This document shows positions 1 to 9,207 of a stretch of DNA of 64,000 nt, one piece after another. The notes below the pieces were generated by a model, which was given only the letters and a program-made list of their open reading frames with translations, was not told the DNA's origin and did not search any database. A program made the position numbers and the translations under genes. This DNA is from Spirochaetota bacterium (GTDB taxonomy: Bacteria; Spirochaetota; UBA4802; JAFGDQ01), in assembly GCA_034190085.1 (NCBI GenBank), contig JAXHTS010000049.1, forward strand, positions 1 to 64,000. The letters are read 5' to 3'. Position 1 is the stretch's first letter. The number at the start of each line of letters is the position of its first letter.

Positions 1-31
1 TCACCGGAAACTTGCCGCTATGTTTTCTCAT
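1..31 (-). CDS. IS3-family transposase OrfB, N-terminal fragment (continues outside the window)
   Basis: Only the first codons are visible. The minus-strand ATG at 31-29 overlaps the OrfA stop. Reading in the -1 frame from the A7 slippery run (82-76) gives REARYKFMRKHSGKFPV, which matches the conserved start of IS3 OrfB proteins (typically a YxFIREHxxEFPV-like stretch). The DDE integrase core lies beyond base 1, so catalytic residues cannot be checked. The natural product is probably the OrfAB fusion. Confidence 0.65.
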   Translation of the reverse strand, partial: MRKHSGKFPV

Positions 32-330
32 GAATTTGTACCTCGCTTCTCGGTCTTTGAGAAAATGGCCACTGCTTTTTTTAATATATCACGCTCCAGT
101 TTTACATCTGCTAATTCCTTCTTCAGCCTATATAATTCCTCATCCCGAGGAATACCTCTACCAGGAAATGCTTTCCCATTATTATCCCTTAATTCTCTTC
201 TCCATCTTGATAAAAGATCAGGCCTTATCCCTAAATCTTTAGATATCTCACTAATTGTTTTACCGCTTCTCTCCAGTAACTCTACTGAATCGATCTTAAA
301 TTGTTTGTCAAATTTTCTTCTTGATTTCAT
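28..330 (-). CDS. IS3-family transposase OrfA
   Basis: This 100-residue protein has the usual IS3 OrfA layout. An N-terminal helix-turn-helix (about residues 1-50, with KFDKQFKIDSVELL and the ISKDLGI recognition region ending at SRWRREL) is followed by a leucine-zipper coiled coil (about 60-90, with LYRLKKELADVKLERDILKKA). It would bind the element ends and, when fused to OrfB by frameshifting, act as the transposase. A run of seven A residues followed by G lies on the coding strand at 82-76, exactly where IS3 elements carry their -1 slippery site. The stop codon overlaps the OrfB start as ATGA. The gene looks intact, but OrfB activity cannot be judged here. Confidence 0.9.
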   Translation of the reverse strand: MKSRRKFDKQFKIDSVELLERSGKTISEISKDLGIRPDLLSRWRRELRDNNGKAFPGRGIPRDEELYRLKKELADVKLERDILKKAVAIFSKTEKRGTNS

Positions 331-442
331 TGACTCCTCCGTTAAGCTTATTATCGTTTCTTTTGCTTAACTTCATGTCCTCTTTTTCGGGCAAGGCCAG
401 CTCTTGCAAAAGAGTTAAAACATTAGTAAGAGCCTTACTTAT

Positions 443-703
443 ATGAACAAAATAAAAATATGTGTAAATATCAATACATCAATAGGAATTAGTCAACCAA
501 AACTTGACAAAGCAATTAAAGAGATTCGTGAAGCATTGCTCGAAATAGGTCAAAAATTATTCCAGGCGTTAATAGCTGAACTAAATAAAACCGTAGTTGA
601 ATAGATGAGATCGAAAACGATCATGATATACTGCAAGAGACGCAAAACCAAGAACGGATTCACGAAACGCAGATTTCGCAAACGGGTGTTTGTACCCGAT
701 TAG
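443..703 (+). pseudogene. Possible degenerate transposase N-terminus (two short ORFs)
   Basis: Two short consecutive reading frames lie just outside the IS3 edge. The first (443-604, 53 aa) contains LDKAIKEIREALLEIGQKLF, an amphipathic helix like the N-termini of ISLre2/ISKra4-type transposases. The second (605-703, 32 aa) is very basic and contains FTKRRFRKRVFVPD, which recalls the FGxVxFxRRxYR region that follows in ISLre2-type proteins. Neither carries a catalytic domain. I read this as a worn transposase remnant. The assignment is tentative, and the 53-aa frame could instead be an unrelated small protein. Confidence 0.3.
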
Positions 704-1170
704 CAGACTGTTTTCTCATAGTATTGCGTGAGATGACTTGATTGACCTTTTGTAAATGTCAGATATTATTTAAACTATTAAAGCGAAGGCTTCTTCTTGC
801 CCATATTTTACAGCGTCACATGAGACGCTGTAAATGTGGAATGTTAACTGTATAGTCTAAATATATACTTTTACAGGAAGCCTTATTTAATTGTTGATTA
901 TTCTTAAGAATATGATATCGTTACTCTTATAAATGAGTGTTTTTTGCATGGCTATTTTCAAAAAGGTGATCGGACTAATAGATTATATGTTAATGGAAAA
1001 TTATGAGATAGCAGTGCAGCAAACCTTTTATGAGAAGGTAACAAATAAATTCAGGTGAAGTAAATAGACCTAGCACTCGTTTAAACGTTAGACGTAGATT
1101 TATTTATAATATCTGATCTTATGTCTGTTACAAGTATTTAAAAAATAATTTTTGTTGCATATAGGTTGTT
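704..1170. other. Gene-poor stretch with one hairpin
   Basis: No convincing gene is present. A 36-codon frame at 948-1058 (starting MAIFKKVIGL) has no ribosome binding site and no recognisable family. A perfect 11-bp hairpin lies at 807-834 and is listed separately. The flanking elements are transposon remains, so this may be decayed accessory DNA. Confidence 0.5.
807..834. other. Perfect 11-bp hairpin
   Basis: TTTACAGCGTC (807-817) and GACGCTGTAAA (824-834) are exact inverted copies around a 6-nt loop. No T-run follows, so it is not a standard intrinsic terminator. It could be an old element end, a protein-binding palindrome or a Rho-type RNA structure. Confidence 0.5.
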
Positions 1171-2594
1171 ATGAATAAGAACTCTACTCTAAAACTGTGG
1201 ACGCTTCTTTTCACATTTTTTTTGTTAGTTCCGGATGCCAATCCAATAATAATAACGAAATAATCCCACCAGTTGATACAATAAAACCGATACTTAGTTC
1301 TGGAACTATCAAAGTCTCAACAATATCTGAAACCAATGTAAAATTGGAATGGGTCCCTGCTGCAGATGATCAAGCAACAGTTTTGCAATATTTAGCTTAT
1401 TATTCCTATGCGAACAATATCAATTCAGTAACAGAAATTGAGCAGAATGGTATTCCTGTTGGAGAGTTTGAATCAGATATTACCAGCAAATCTATCAATA
1501 TCTCTTTGGAGAGAACCTATTATTACAATGTGATAGTTAAAGATTCAGCAGGAAACAAAGCGTCCTATAATATGTCGGCTGATCAATGGACTACTTTCAA
1601 AGATTCTATAAGACTGGAAGTTGCTAATTTTGAAGAATACCACACACCTCAAAGACAGCAGTTAGCTATAATGGGATGGGAAGATGGGGTGCATATCAGC
1701 CGCGATGGTCTTCATCTTTATTGTACTTATATACCACTCGATTTTTTATCGGTAATATTAGCTGATCCGCCACTTATGCCGGAGGAGTTTGCTCCCTATA
1801 GGAGGGGTCCGTCATTTGGAATGGACTTTCAAACGAATCCACTTAGTGACTATGAATGGATACATTCCGACATTTTATACACAAATCGAGGTTCAACATC
1901 AGAACCATTTGAAAAATGGACATTATCAAATATGGCAAGGGCCTTTTACTCCGAGGAGGCTCCTTTTGCTCTATTCGATGGTAGTGGGATTGAAATAATG
2001 ACCTTCACTTCAAATGACACACCAGATCCTTATAAGCAGGATATCAGAATAATCGAAGACACTGAATATAATCCGACAGGACTTGGCAGCAGCATCTCAG
2101 ATTATGTGAATAGTGTAGCCTCTCATGAAGATAATCCTCACATCGAAAGGCTAAACTCATCGAACCTTGTTCTTTTTTTTGACAGCGAAGATAGACCAGG
2201 TGGTTACGGTTATCATGACATCTGGTATTCAACAAGCAGTGATAACGGTGATACATGGGCAGTGCCCGAAAATCTATCGTCTTTAAATACCGATGTGACA
2301 GATCATCAGCCTCATCTCTATAAGGATAATGCAGGGGATTGGTATCTCTATTTTAGCTTTTACCATACCGATGGAAAACTTGCGATATTCCGCGCAAAAT
2401 TAATGGATAATAATAATTGGGACAGCTTTGGTCCAAGAGATTTAGTTATCAGCTCTGGCAACGCCGCTGGAATCGGTGATCCAACATTGACCAGCAATGG
2501 TGATATTTCCTTTGTAGTGGTATATGACAATCCTGAAGGCTCCTCAACGAATCGTTATGATGCAGATCCCTGGATACTTTTGAAAAAAATGTAA
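1171..2594 (+). CDS. Secreted lipoprotein with fibronectin-III-like and sialidase-type propeller domains; frame broken at a T8 run
   Basis: The open frame from 1197 encodes about 460 residues but begins inside a signal peptide. An ATG at 1171 in another frame encodes MNKNSTLKLWTLLFTFF. Adding one T to the T8 run at 1216-1223 joins this to VSSGCQSNNNN and restores a complete lipoprotein signal with a lipidation cysteine. The mature protein has an acidic/Asn linker, a fibronectin-III-like domain (about residues 40-130, ending VKDSAGNKASY) and a C-terminal domain of propeller character with sialidase/PD40-like phrases (HISRDGLHLY, YSTSSDNGDTWAVPENL, DHQPHLYKDNAGDWYLYFS, GDPTLTSNGDISFVV). The ligand is unknown. 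Explanations for the shift are phase variation by slippage, recent inactivation or a homopolymer sequencing error; the long intact downstream frame argues against old decay. Translation from the GTG at 1197 would lack an export signal. Confidence 0.7.
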
Positions 2595-2645
2595 GCCTAA
2601 TGTTAAATGTTAGAATAGTTTTATAATAGAGTTGTTGCAACACTC

Positions 2646-2864
2646 TCATTTTGTCCTTTGATAATAATTTTATAATTCACAAGCTACAAGAAATGTTTGA
2701 TCTAAAAAATCATCACGTTTTATTCATGAAACATCCTACACTCTCCTCAAGTGTTTCATTCCGGCAAAAGCATTTTCAATTTTGACTCTAGTACGGCATA
2801 TTCTTCGATTCTTCTCCTTCTGTTTCATAGTTAAATCTTTGTCCTTAGGCTTATTATTTGGTAC
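2646..2864 (-). pseudogene. IS5-family transposase C-terminal remnant
   Basis: The minus strand reads KPKDKDLTMKQKEKNRRI then TRVKIENAFAGMKHLRRV, the conserved C-terminal block of IS5/DDE_Tnp_4 transposases (RVxVEHAIGxIKRxR type, including the DDE-motif glutamate). It continues as DVS-stop-IKRDDFLDQTFLVACEL-stop-NYYQRTK. The three in-frame stops (one directly after LRRV), the lack of the rest of the gene and the close fit to the family show a decayed copy. It ends 5 bp from the stop of the neighbouring giant lipoprotein gene, so an insertion once landed at that gene's 3' edge. Confidence 0.75.
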
Positions 2865-2868
2865 ATAA

Positions 2869-5800
2869 TTATAAATTACCATTATTATCAACTTTGAGTA
2901 TTAATATATCTTGGATTGTTGTACTACTGCTTTGGTCTACAGATCCACATACAATATACCCGCCTTCTATAGTCTGCTGAACTGATCGACCAAATGCACT
3001 ACATTCTGGAATGCTATAGGTCGTTTGCCAATTCTGACTGCCATCGTCATTGAGTTTCAGCATCAAATACTCAAATTCTCCACTCAATGTTGAGTTTGTC
3101 TCTCCAACAGTTATATATCCTCCATCTGATGTCTGTTGAATCGAGTATGCTTTATCATAATTACTGTCTCCATAGATTCCTGTCCATTCATCAATCCCAT
3201 CTCCATCAAGTTTTATTATCCAAACATCAAAATTAACGGCAGTAAAAGAATTTGTTCTTCCTGCAACGATGTATCCGTTATCAGGGGAGGTTTGTGCTAT
3301 TGATTCAGCAAAGTCATTTGCATTACCACCATACACCTGACTCCATTGTTGAATGCCGATATCATTAAGTTTTATTATATAGAATTCAGCACCTCCACCT
3401 CCACTAGCCATAAAAGAAAAGGTATATCCAGCAACGATATATCCTTCATCAGAGGTCTGTTGAATTGAATTTGCATAATCACTGGTGTTGCCGCCATAGG
3501 TCTCTTCCCAGTTTTGACTACCATCAGAGTTGAGTTTTATTACCCACATATCATAATAAGTGGCACTAACATCATATTTTGAACCAGATACAACAAAACC
3601 TCCGTCAGAGGTTTGCTGAACTGATTTTGCATAGTCATTGCCAGTATCACCAAATGTTGGTGACCATTCAATAATACCATTTTCATTAAGTTTGATCACC
3701 CAGGAGTCCTGTCCTCCAGCGCCATAGGATTCAGTATATCCAGCAACAATGTAACCTCCATCAGAGGTTTGCTGAATAGATTCTGCAACGTCATCAGACG
3801 CTCCTCCATAGGTATAATCCCATTCAACAATACCATAAGGATCAAGCTTAAGTACCCAAAAGTCTTTTCCTCCAGCTCCATAAGATTCCGAATATCCAGC
3901 AACAATGTATCCACCATCAGAAGTTTGTTGAATTGAGTTTGCTACATCCCCATAGGTGCCACCATATGTAAGTTGCCATTTTATTATATCCGCAAGAAAA
4001 TCCTGGGCGCTTACATCATCATTATCAACAATAACTATAATTTCTACAGGTAAAAAATCATAACCAGTTTTAGATGGAATTACTTGGTATGTTCCATTCA
4101 TAATATCTCTGAAGGAATACTCGCCTGATGAGTTAGTTATTGTTTCCATTGTCACAGGGCCAGTAAGGGTTATTTCAACACCCTCCAATCCCGTTCCTTC
4201 AATTGAAACAGTGCCTGAAATTGATAGGGAATTTACATCATAAATCAAGTTCAGTGTCCCTACTGGATAACCAACTAGATCCTCACAGTCTATTGTTAAT
4301 GTCTTCCCGATTCCCTCTGACCATTCAGTGGTTGGGTTTATGGTTAGCGTATCATTCATATAAATTTCAGTTGACCATACACCGCTATCGCATTCAGATG
4401 TCATCGTACCCCCGATTGTAAGACTATCTGAGTCCATGGATTCACTGAAGGAAATCACAATAGCTTGTGATGTATCAATAATAAGTGAACCACTAACAGG
4501 TGACACTGTAGCAGTCGGATTTCCTCCATCCACATCATAGGTCAAGTTTATTGTGGCGACTCCATTGCCAACTAGATCCTCACAGTCTATTGTTAATGTT
4601 CTTCCTAGCCCTTTTGACCATTCAGTAGTTGGGCTTATGGTTAGCGTTTGATCAATATCTGTCCATATACCAACACCCTCAGGTGCCATCGTGCCCCCAA
4701 TTGAAAGAGAATCTACATCCATCGACTCGCTAAAGGTGATTATAATCGCATCAGATAGATTTATGATAGAACCACTATCTGGAGATGCTATTGCAGTCGG
4801 TGCGCCTGCATCAACATTATAGATTAAGTTTAAGGCTGCAACAGGATATCCTACCAGATCGTCACAGGATACTGTTAATGTCCTGCCTATCCCCTCTGTC
4901 CATACCGTACTTGGGTTAATGGTTAGGATTTTGTCATTATTTGTCCATACACTATTACACTCAGATGCCATCGTACCCCCAATTGAGAGAGAACCAATGT
5001 CCATTGATTCACTAAATGTGACCTCAATAACATCCGATACATCTATAATCGAACCACTCGGTGGCGAGCTCGTCGCAGTCGGTGCGCCTGCATCTACATT
5101 ATATGTCAAATTTAAGGTTGCGACAGGCCTGCCAACAAGATCATCACAGGATATCATTAATGTCCTTCCCAACGCTTCTGCCCATTCAGTATCTGGGCTT
5201 ATGGTTAGCGTATCGTTTATGTGGACCACAGATGACCATACTCCACCATCACTTTCAGATACTATAGTCCCTCCAATTGAGAGGGAATCTGTGTTCATCG
5301 ATTCACTGAAGGTAATCACAACAGGTTGTAATATATCTATAATTGATCCACTTAAAGGCGACTCTGTTGCAGTTGGCGCACCTGCATCTACATCATAGGT
5401 CAAATTTAAATGTGGAAGTGAATACCCAACAAGATCATCACAGTCAATTATTAGCGTCCTGCCTATTCCCTCTGTCCATTTAACATTAGGTGTAATTATA
5501 AGCCGGTCGTTATCAAATATTCCATTTGACCATGTAATTAGATAATCATCCGATGATATATCTCCACTGATCAATAGAGATTTAGTGTCCATAGATTCGC
5601 TAAAGGTAATTATTATAACCTCCGATACATCAACAATAGAGCCCGTTGCAGGAGTTTCTGTCGCGCTTGGTACGCCAGCATCTATATCATATGTCAAATT
5701 AAATTGAGTAAGTGGGAACCCAACTAGATCATCACAGTCTATTATTAGTGTTTTCCCAAGTCCCTGTGTCCATTCAGGATCAGGCGTGATCGTTAACCTA

Positions 5801-6384
5801 TCATTAGTGGATGATCTGTTTGACCATGAGACTAAATAATCATCTGCTGACATATCTCCGCTGATTGAAAGAGAACTATTGCTCATCGATTCGCTAAAGT
5901 TAATCTCAATAGTTTGTGTTGTCCCAATTAGTAGATCTGCCGGCATCACATCAATTACAGTCGGTGAGCCTGCATCAACATTATAGGTAAGATTTAATGT
6001 TTCATTTAATGGATTTGCGGCGAGATCGGAACACCTGATGATTAAAGTCCTTCCTATCCCCTCTGACCATGCGCTATTTGGGCTTATGGTTAAGGTATCG
6101 TTCTCATAAGTCGCAGATGACCATGTTCCACCATCGCTCTCTGATGCCAAATCTCCGTCTAATTCGAGTTTGTTTATATCCGCTGATTCATTGAGTGTAA
6201 TAATAATTTTTTGGTTGCAACCAATAGTTGTTCCACTCTCAGGTGAAATGGAAACAGTTGGTGGAATAGTGTCTAGTGGTGGAATAAATTGAAAGCTGCC
6301 GTTATCATCGCTACATTTTATTACACACCCAATCATAATAAAAATAACAAAATAAAACAATGGTATTTTATGGTATTTAATCAT
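2869..6384 (-). CDS. Giant lipoprotein: seven Ig-like domains, one CarboxypepD-reg-like domain, seven-repeat propeller
   Basis: The 1171-residue product starts with a signal peptide containing a lipobox-like MIGC (Cys20). Residues about 45-705 hold seven tandem Ig-like (Big_5/SbsA-type) domains of about 95 residues. Each has an ITFSESMD-type motif, a TLTISP..W.EG motif and a GRTLTI.CDDLVG motif, and ends NLTYDVDAGAP. Residues about 706-785 (SISGTVSIEGTGLEGVEIT, SGEYSFRDI) look like a carboxypeptidase-regulatory/Cna-B-like fold. Residues about 788-1171 are seven copies of a 52-55-residue unit with SIQQTSDGGYIVAG and DxWVIKLN motifs, which suggests a closed seven-bladed propeller. The protein is probably tethered to the outer membrane with the Ig stalk presenting the propeller for adhesion or glycan binding; that role is inferred. 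The Ig modules closely match those in the 20.3 kb lipoprotein. The gene is monocistronic and ends beside an IS5 remnant. Confidence 0.85.
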   Translation of the reverse strand: MIKYHKIPLFYFVIFIMIGCVIKCSDDNGSFQFIPPLDTIPPTVSISPESGTTIGCNQKIIITLNESADINKLELDGDLASESDGGTWSSATYENDTLTISPNSAWSEGIGRTLIIRCSDLAANPLNETLNLTYNVDAGSPTVIDVMPADLLIGTTQTIEINFSESMSNSSLSISGDMSADDYLVSWSNRSSTNDRLTITPDPEWTQGLGKTLIIDCDDLVGFPLTQFNLTYDIDAGVPSATETPATGSIVDVSEVIIITFSESMDTKSLLISGDISSDDYLITWSNGIFDNDRLIITPNVKWTEGIGRTLIIDCDDLVGYSLPHLNLTYDVDAGAPTATESPLSGSIIDILQPVVITFSESMNTDSLSIGGTIVSESDGGVWSSVVHINDTLTISPDTEWAEALGRTLMISCDDLVGRPVATLNLTYNVDAGAPTATSSPPSGSIIDVSDVIEVTFSESMDIGSLSIGGTMASECNSVWTNNDKILTINPSTVWTEGIGRTLTVSCDDLVGYPVAALNLIYNVDAGAPTAIASPDSGSIINLSDAIIITFSESMDVDSLSIGGTMAPEGVGIWTDIDQTLTISPTTEWSKGLGRTLTIDCEDLVGNGVATINLTYDVDGGNPTATVSPVSGSLIIDTSQAIVISFSESMDSDSLTIGGTMTSECDSGVWSTEIYMNDTLTINPTTEWSEGIGKTLTIDCEDLVGYPVGTLNLIYDVNSLSISGTVSIEGTGLEGVEITLTGPVTMETITNSSGEYSFRDIMNGTYQVIPSKTGYDFLPVEIIVIVDNDDVSAQDFLADIIKWQLTYGGTYGDVANSIQQTSDGGYIVAGYSESYGAGGKDFWVLKLDPYGIVEWDYTYGGASDDVAESIQQTSDGGYIVAGYTESYGAGGQDSWVIKLNENGIIEWSPTFGDTGNDYAKSVQQTSDGGFVVSGSKYDVSATYYDMWVIKLNSDGSQNWEETYGGNTSDYANSIQQTSDEGYIVAGYTFSFMASGGGGAEFYIIKLNDIGIQQWSQVYGGNANDFAESIAQTSPDNGYIVAGRTNSFTAVNFDVWIIKLDGDGIDEWTGIYGDSNYDKAYSIQQTSDGGYITVGETNSTLSGEFEYLMLKLNDDGSQNWQTTYSIPECSAFGRSVQQTIEGGYIVCGSVDQSSSTTIQDILILKVDNNGNL

Positions 6385-7188
6385 TTAAGCACTCCTTGAG
6401 ACAATTTTTATTGTACTTAAACTAAAAATGAAAGCCAGAGTTAATTCCCATTGAATAGCGTGCTTTGCAAAACATTAATTGTATAGATTTTAGAGGATAT
6501 ATTATCCTTGCCTCAAATAAATATATACTACTCGATATTTGTTGCACAGGTTAAGGATTGTATATAGTTGGTAAAACATCAGTTCAGCAAAGATATCGTT
6601 ATATCCTTTCCCGTGATGTATCAAACTAATTAAAAATTTTGTTCTATTAAACTAGGATAATAATTAATAAAATAAAATATTAACCAATTATCTTATAACA
6701 ATGGTATGTCATCCCTTGAATATGTGTTTTCCCCTTTAATAGGATTTGATTTATGTATGTTATTGAATACATAATTATGCTATTAGCAATAGTATTAGTA
6801 ATAGTAATAGTAATAGTAATAGTAATAGTAATAGTAATAGTAATAGTAATAGTATAATATAATATAAGAGGTGCAGCATGTAAAAATCTAAACACTTTAA
6901 AGTGTAAATGGTGTGTTTGTCAATAAAAATTTTTATATTATATAGTAACAAAAAGGATATATTTAGCAAGTAATAATTTTTGAAGTATGTGAATTGTCTA
7001 ATAATCAATAGGTAAAATATATTTGCTTTTTACAGAAAAAAGATGATTATAATATATTGAAATATGTAATAATGATTATTAGATATAGTCTTTACTTTAC
7101 AATTGTTTGATGTAATAATAAGAGCAAAGAGTTTAAATATATCTATGTTTCACGTAAAACACTATATTCAGTTATCAGGTAATTTTTT
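6385..7188. other. 805-bp AT-rich intergenic region between divergent genes
   Basis: No protein-coding gene is supported. The region separates the divergent giant lipoprotein (minus) and PrsW-fusion (plus) genes and must carry both promoters. I could not pick an unambiguous -35/-10 pair. Its main feature is the hexanucleotide repeat at 6797-6854. Simple-repeat translations (poly-Leu or Thr-Ile) across it are artefacts. Confidence 0.6.
6797..6854. repeat. (AGTAAT)n microsatellite, nine full units plus four bases
   Basis: The six-base unit AGTAAT is repeated perfectly from 6797 to 6850, followed by AGTA, with degenerate flanks (AATAGTATT before, ATAATATAAT after). It lies about 335 bp upstream of the PrsW-fusion gene and 410 bp upstream of the giant lipoprotein gene. 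Such tracts change length by slippage and can alter promoter spacing, but here it is rather far from either start. Confidence 0.9.
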
Positions 7189-9207
7189 ATGTTAATGAGC
7201 AAAATCCTTTTAGCGTTAATTCCTATACCATTATTCTATCTGATCTACCTTCGCTATTTTATTTATAAACCGGAATATGTTAAACATCTTGAATCATTCC
7301 TCTATGGTGTAGCGCTTGCTCTTCTATTAAAATTAGGTACACCATTTATATACTCACTGTTCCCCTTTACGGATTTGGCTTTGGATGGATTTCTTAAAGC
7401 AGCCTTAATTGAAAAAATCGGAGCCTTCTGTCTTATATATCTTGTACATCGGTATTATCCAAATTTTAGTATTATGGAATCTGTAGTTTCTGCTATGATG
7501 TTAGGAATCGGATTTTCATTGGTTGAGAATGTATTTTATGCAATTAATTTCGGTTCTTCTATAATAATATTGAGATTGATTGTATCAGTTCCTGTACATC
7601 TTACAACTTGCGGATTTATCGGCTATTATCTTGGTCTTAGACGATTGAGTGAGACGCCTGTATATAGAAAACAGTATATTGCTAAAGCGTTATTGATACC
7701 AATTCTCCTACATGGCATTTTTGATACGAGTCTAATCGTTGGTGGCAAAATGATCTATTTTGTCTGTCCCTTTTTGATCATCTTTGTCCTGATATTGGAG
7801 GTTATGATAGCTCGTATACATACGATTTTTCCAATGGATGTGCTGGATGCTATGAACCTCCGTTTTGAGGATTGGCTAACAATTGATAGACAACCACATT
7901 TTGAAAGATGGATACTGAATTCCATGGGTACTCAGAATACAATAAGTATCCCTTTTTTTAGATGGAAACGAGAAGCATTCACATGGGTAATGATGTTCTT
8001 CTTTATAACTGTTGCAGTAGTTATGCTATTATTTCAGGATAGTATTATGCAATTTTTGAGCTTATCGCTAAAACAAGATGAGCAATTTATTATCATGGGA
8101 TTATTCCCCACTTCCATCGGTTTAATTCTGCTGCTTGTTGGAGCAATTAATCCACAATTTTTTGAGGAGAGTGTTATACGCATACCAGTTATCTCTGATG
8201 TTGTTCTTTATAATGATACAAATCATCATATGGAAGAGACCTTTGTTACCTTTGATATTACAGCCGCGAACTGTTTCCTGAGAACCTCTGAGCCACTTGG
8301 ACTTGGAACTGAGTTTAATCTATTATTTGAATGCGCCTCCTTTGTATCACCAGAGGCAAGAGGCACAGTTGTCTGGGAGAACTTTACAAATGATCAGGCT
8401 CCAAAGGGCTCATTAATAAGGCTTACATGCCTCCCGAAGGGTTTTATTACTTTTTTAGCAAGATACTATATATTCAGGTTTACAAAAGGTATCGCATTCA
8501 ATCTGAAGATGCCAGGATTTGAGGTGATACGCAAATTTTTTATGAGACCCATTACAACAATGCAAAATGAAAAATCATTAAAATCGAATACTATAATATA
8601 TAAAGAAGAAGAAAAGGGGAATAAATTCTATTTGATTAAAAAGGGTAGAGTGCTATTCTATAAAAAAAAGAAATCTGGAGATATAATAGTAATGGATACA
8701 GCAGAGGTAGGTGAGATTTTTGGCGAAATGTCAGTGCTTGGGAATTATCCTAGGTCAGAAACCGCAGTCTGTGGAACAGATTGCCTTTTAGCAGTAGCAG
8801 AAAGGGATAATTTAGATGCCCTTATTAGGAATAATCCGGATTTTGCTCTCTCATTAATAAAAAAATTAGCGGATCGTGTAAACATGTCTGAAAAGGTTTT
8901 ATCTGAAAACATATTTACTCTGGAAAGACAGAGGAGGGAGAGTCAACAGTTGTTTCATGTTGCCATGTTATTTATACTCACTGGGCTTGGTTACAACCCT
9001 GAAGGTGATAATATTAACTTAAAACTAGACCTTGCTAAAATAGCAGGGATTATTAGAAATATTGATGATGAGGTTGCTTCCGAAATTATCAACCTTGTAA
9101 TGAGAAAACAGAGTAGTCTATTTGATGGAATGAATGATATTAGTGATGAAATATTTCAAGAACTTGAGATAATTTCTTCAAGATTTGATGTTGATATAAA
9201 TTTTTAA
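7189..9207 (+). CDS. PrsW-type membrane protease fused to PilZ-like and cyclic-nucleotide-binding domains
   Basis: This is a 672-residue fusion. Residues 1-215 are multi-spanning and carry the PrsW/CPBP-like set of conserved polar residues within membrane segments: Glu75 (ALIEKIGAF), Glu113-Asn114 (LVENVFYAIN), His137 (PVHLTT) and His175/Asp179 (LLHGIFD). Two more hydrophobic segments lie at about 265-310. Residues 325-420 resemble a PilZ domain (VTFDITAANCFLRT in place of DxSxxGxxL), but the RxxxR di-GMP motif is not evident. Residues 440-570 form a cyclic-nucleotide-binding domain with a good phosphate-binding cassette (GEIFGEMSVL, then PRSETA). A helical tail follows. The expected role is intramembrane or juxtamembrane proteolysis gated by a cytoplasmic nucleotide signal. 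ATGs at 7189 and 7195 are both possible starts, the former after AGGT. A strong terminator lies downstream. Confidence 0.85.
   Translation: MLMSKILLALIPIPLFYLIYLRYFIYKPEYVKHLESFLYGVALALLLKLGTPFIYSLFPFTDLALDGFLKAALIEKIGAFCLIYLVHRYYPNFSIMESVVSAMMLGIGFSLVENVFYAINFGSSIIILRLIVSVPVHLTTCGFIGYYLGLRRLSETPVYRKQYIAKALLIPILLHGIFDTSLIVGGKMIYFVCPFLIIFVLILEVMIARIHTIFPMDVLDAMNLRFEDWLTIDRQPHFERWILNSMGTQNTISIPFFRWKREAFTWVMMFFFITVAVVMLLFQDSIMQFLSLSLKQDEQFIIMGLFPTSIGLILLLVGAINPQFFEESVIRIPVISDVVLYNDTNHHMEETFVTFDITAANCFLRTSEPLGLGTEFNLLFECASFVSPEARGTVVWENFTNDQAPKGSLIRLTCLPKGFITFLARYYIFRFTKGIAFNLKMPGFEVIRKFFMRPITTMQNEKSLKSNTIIYKEEEKGNKFYLIKKGRVLFYKKKKSGDIIVMDTAEVGEIFGEMSVLGNYPRSETAVCGTDCLLAVAERDNLDALIRNNPDFALSLIKKLADRVNMSEKVLSENIFTLERQRRESQQLFHVAMLFILTGLGYNPEGDNINLKLDLAKIAGIIRNIDDEVASEIINLVMRKQSSLFDGMNDISDEIFQELEIISSRFDVDINF

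Larger units (their letters stand above)
1..399 (-). mobile_element. IS3-family insertion sequence, cut by the window edge
   Basis: The element is read on the minus strand and runs off the window at base 1. It contains a complete orfA and the first codons of orfB. On the minus strand a run TGGCCTTGCCCGAAAAAG begins at about 399 and resembles the TG-starting terminal inverted repeat of IS3-family elements, so I place the boundary there. That is an inference, because the other end is not visible. No target duplication can be confirmed. Confidence 0.65.

Noticed and set aside
4919-5398. 159-codon plus-strand frame
   Set aside because: It is antisense to the tandem Ig-like domains, and its repeats mirror theirs.
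6680-7008. Two minus-strand frames of repeated Thr-Ile or Leu
   Set aside because: They are translations of the AGTAAT microsatellite and surrounding AT-rich sequence, without a ribosome site.
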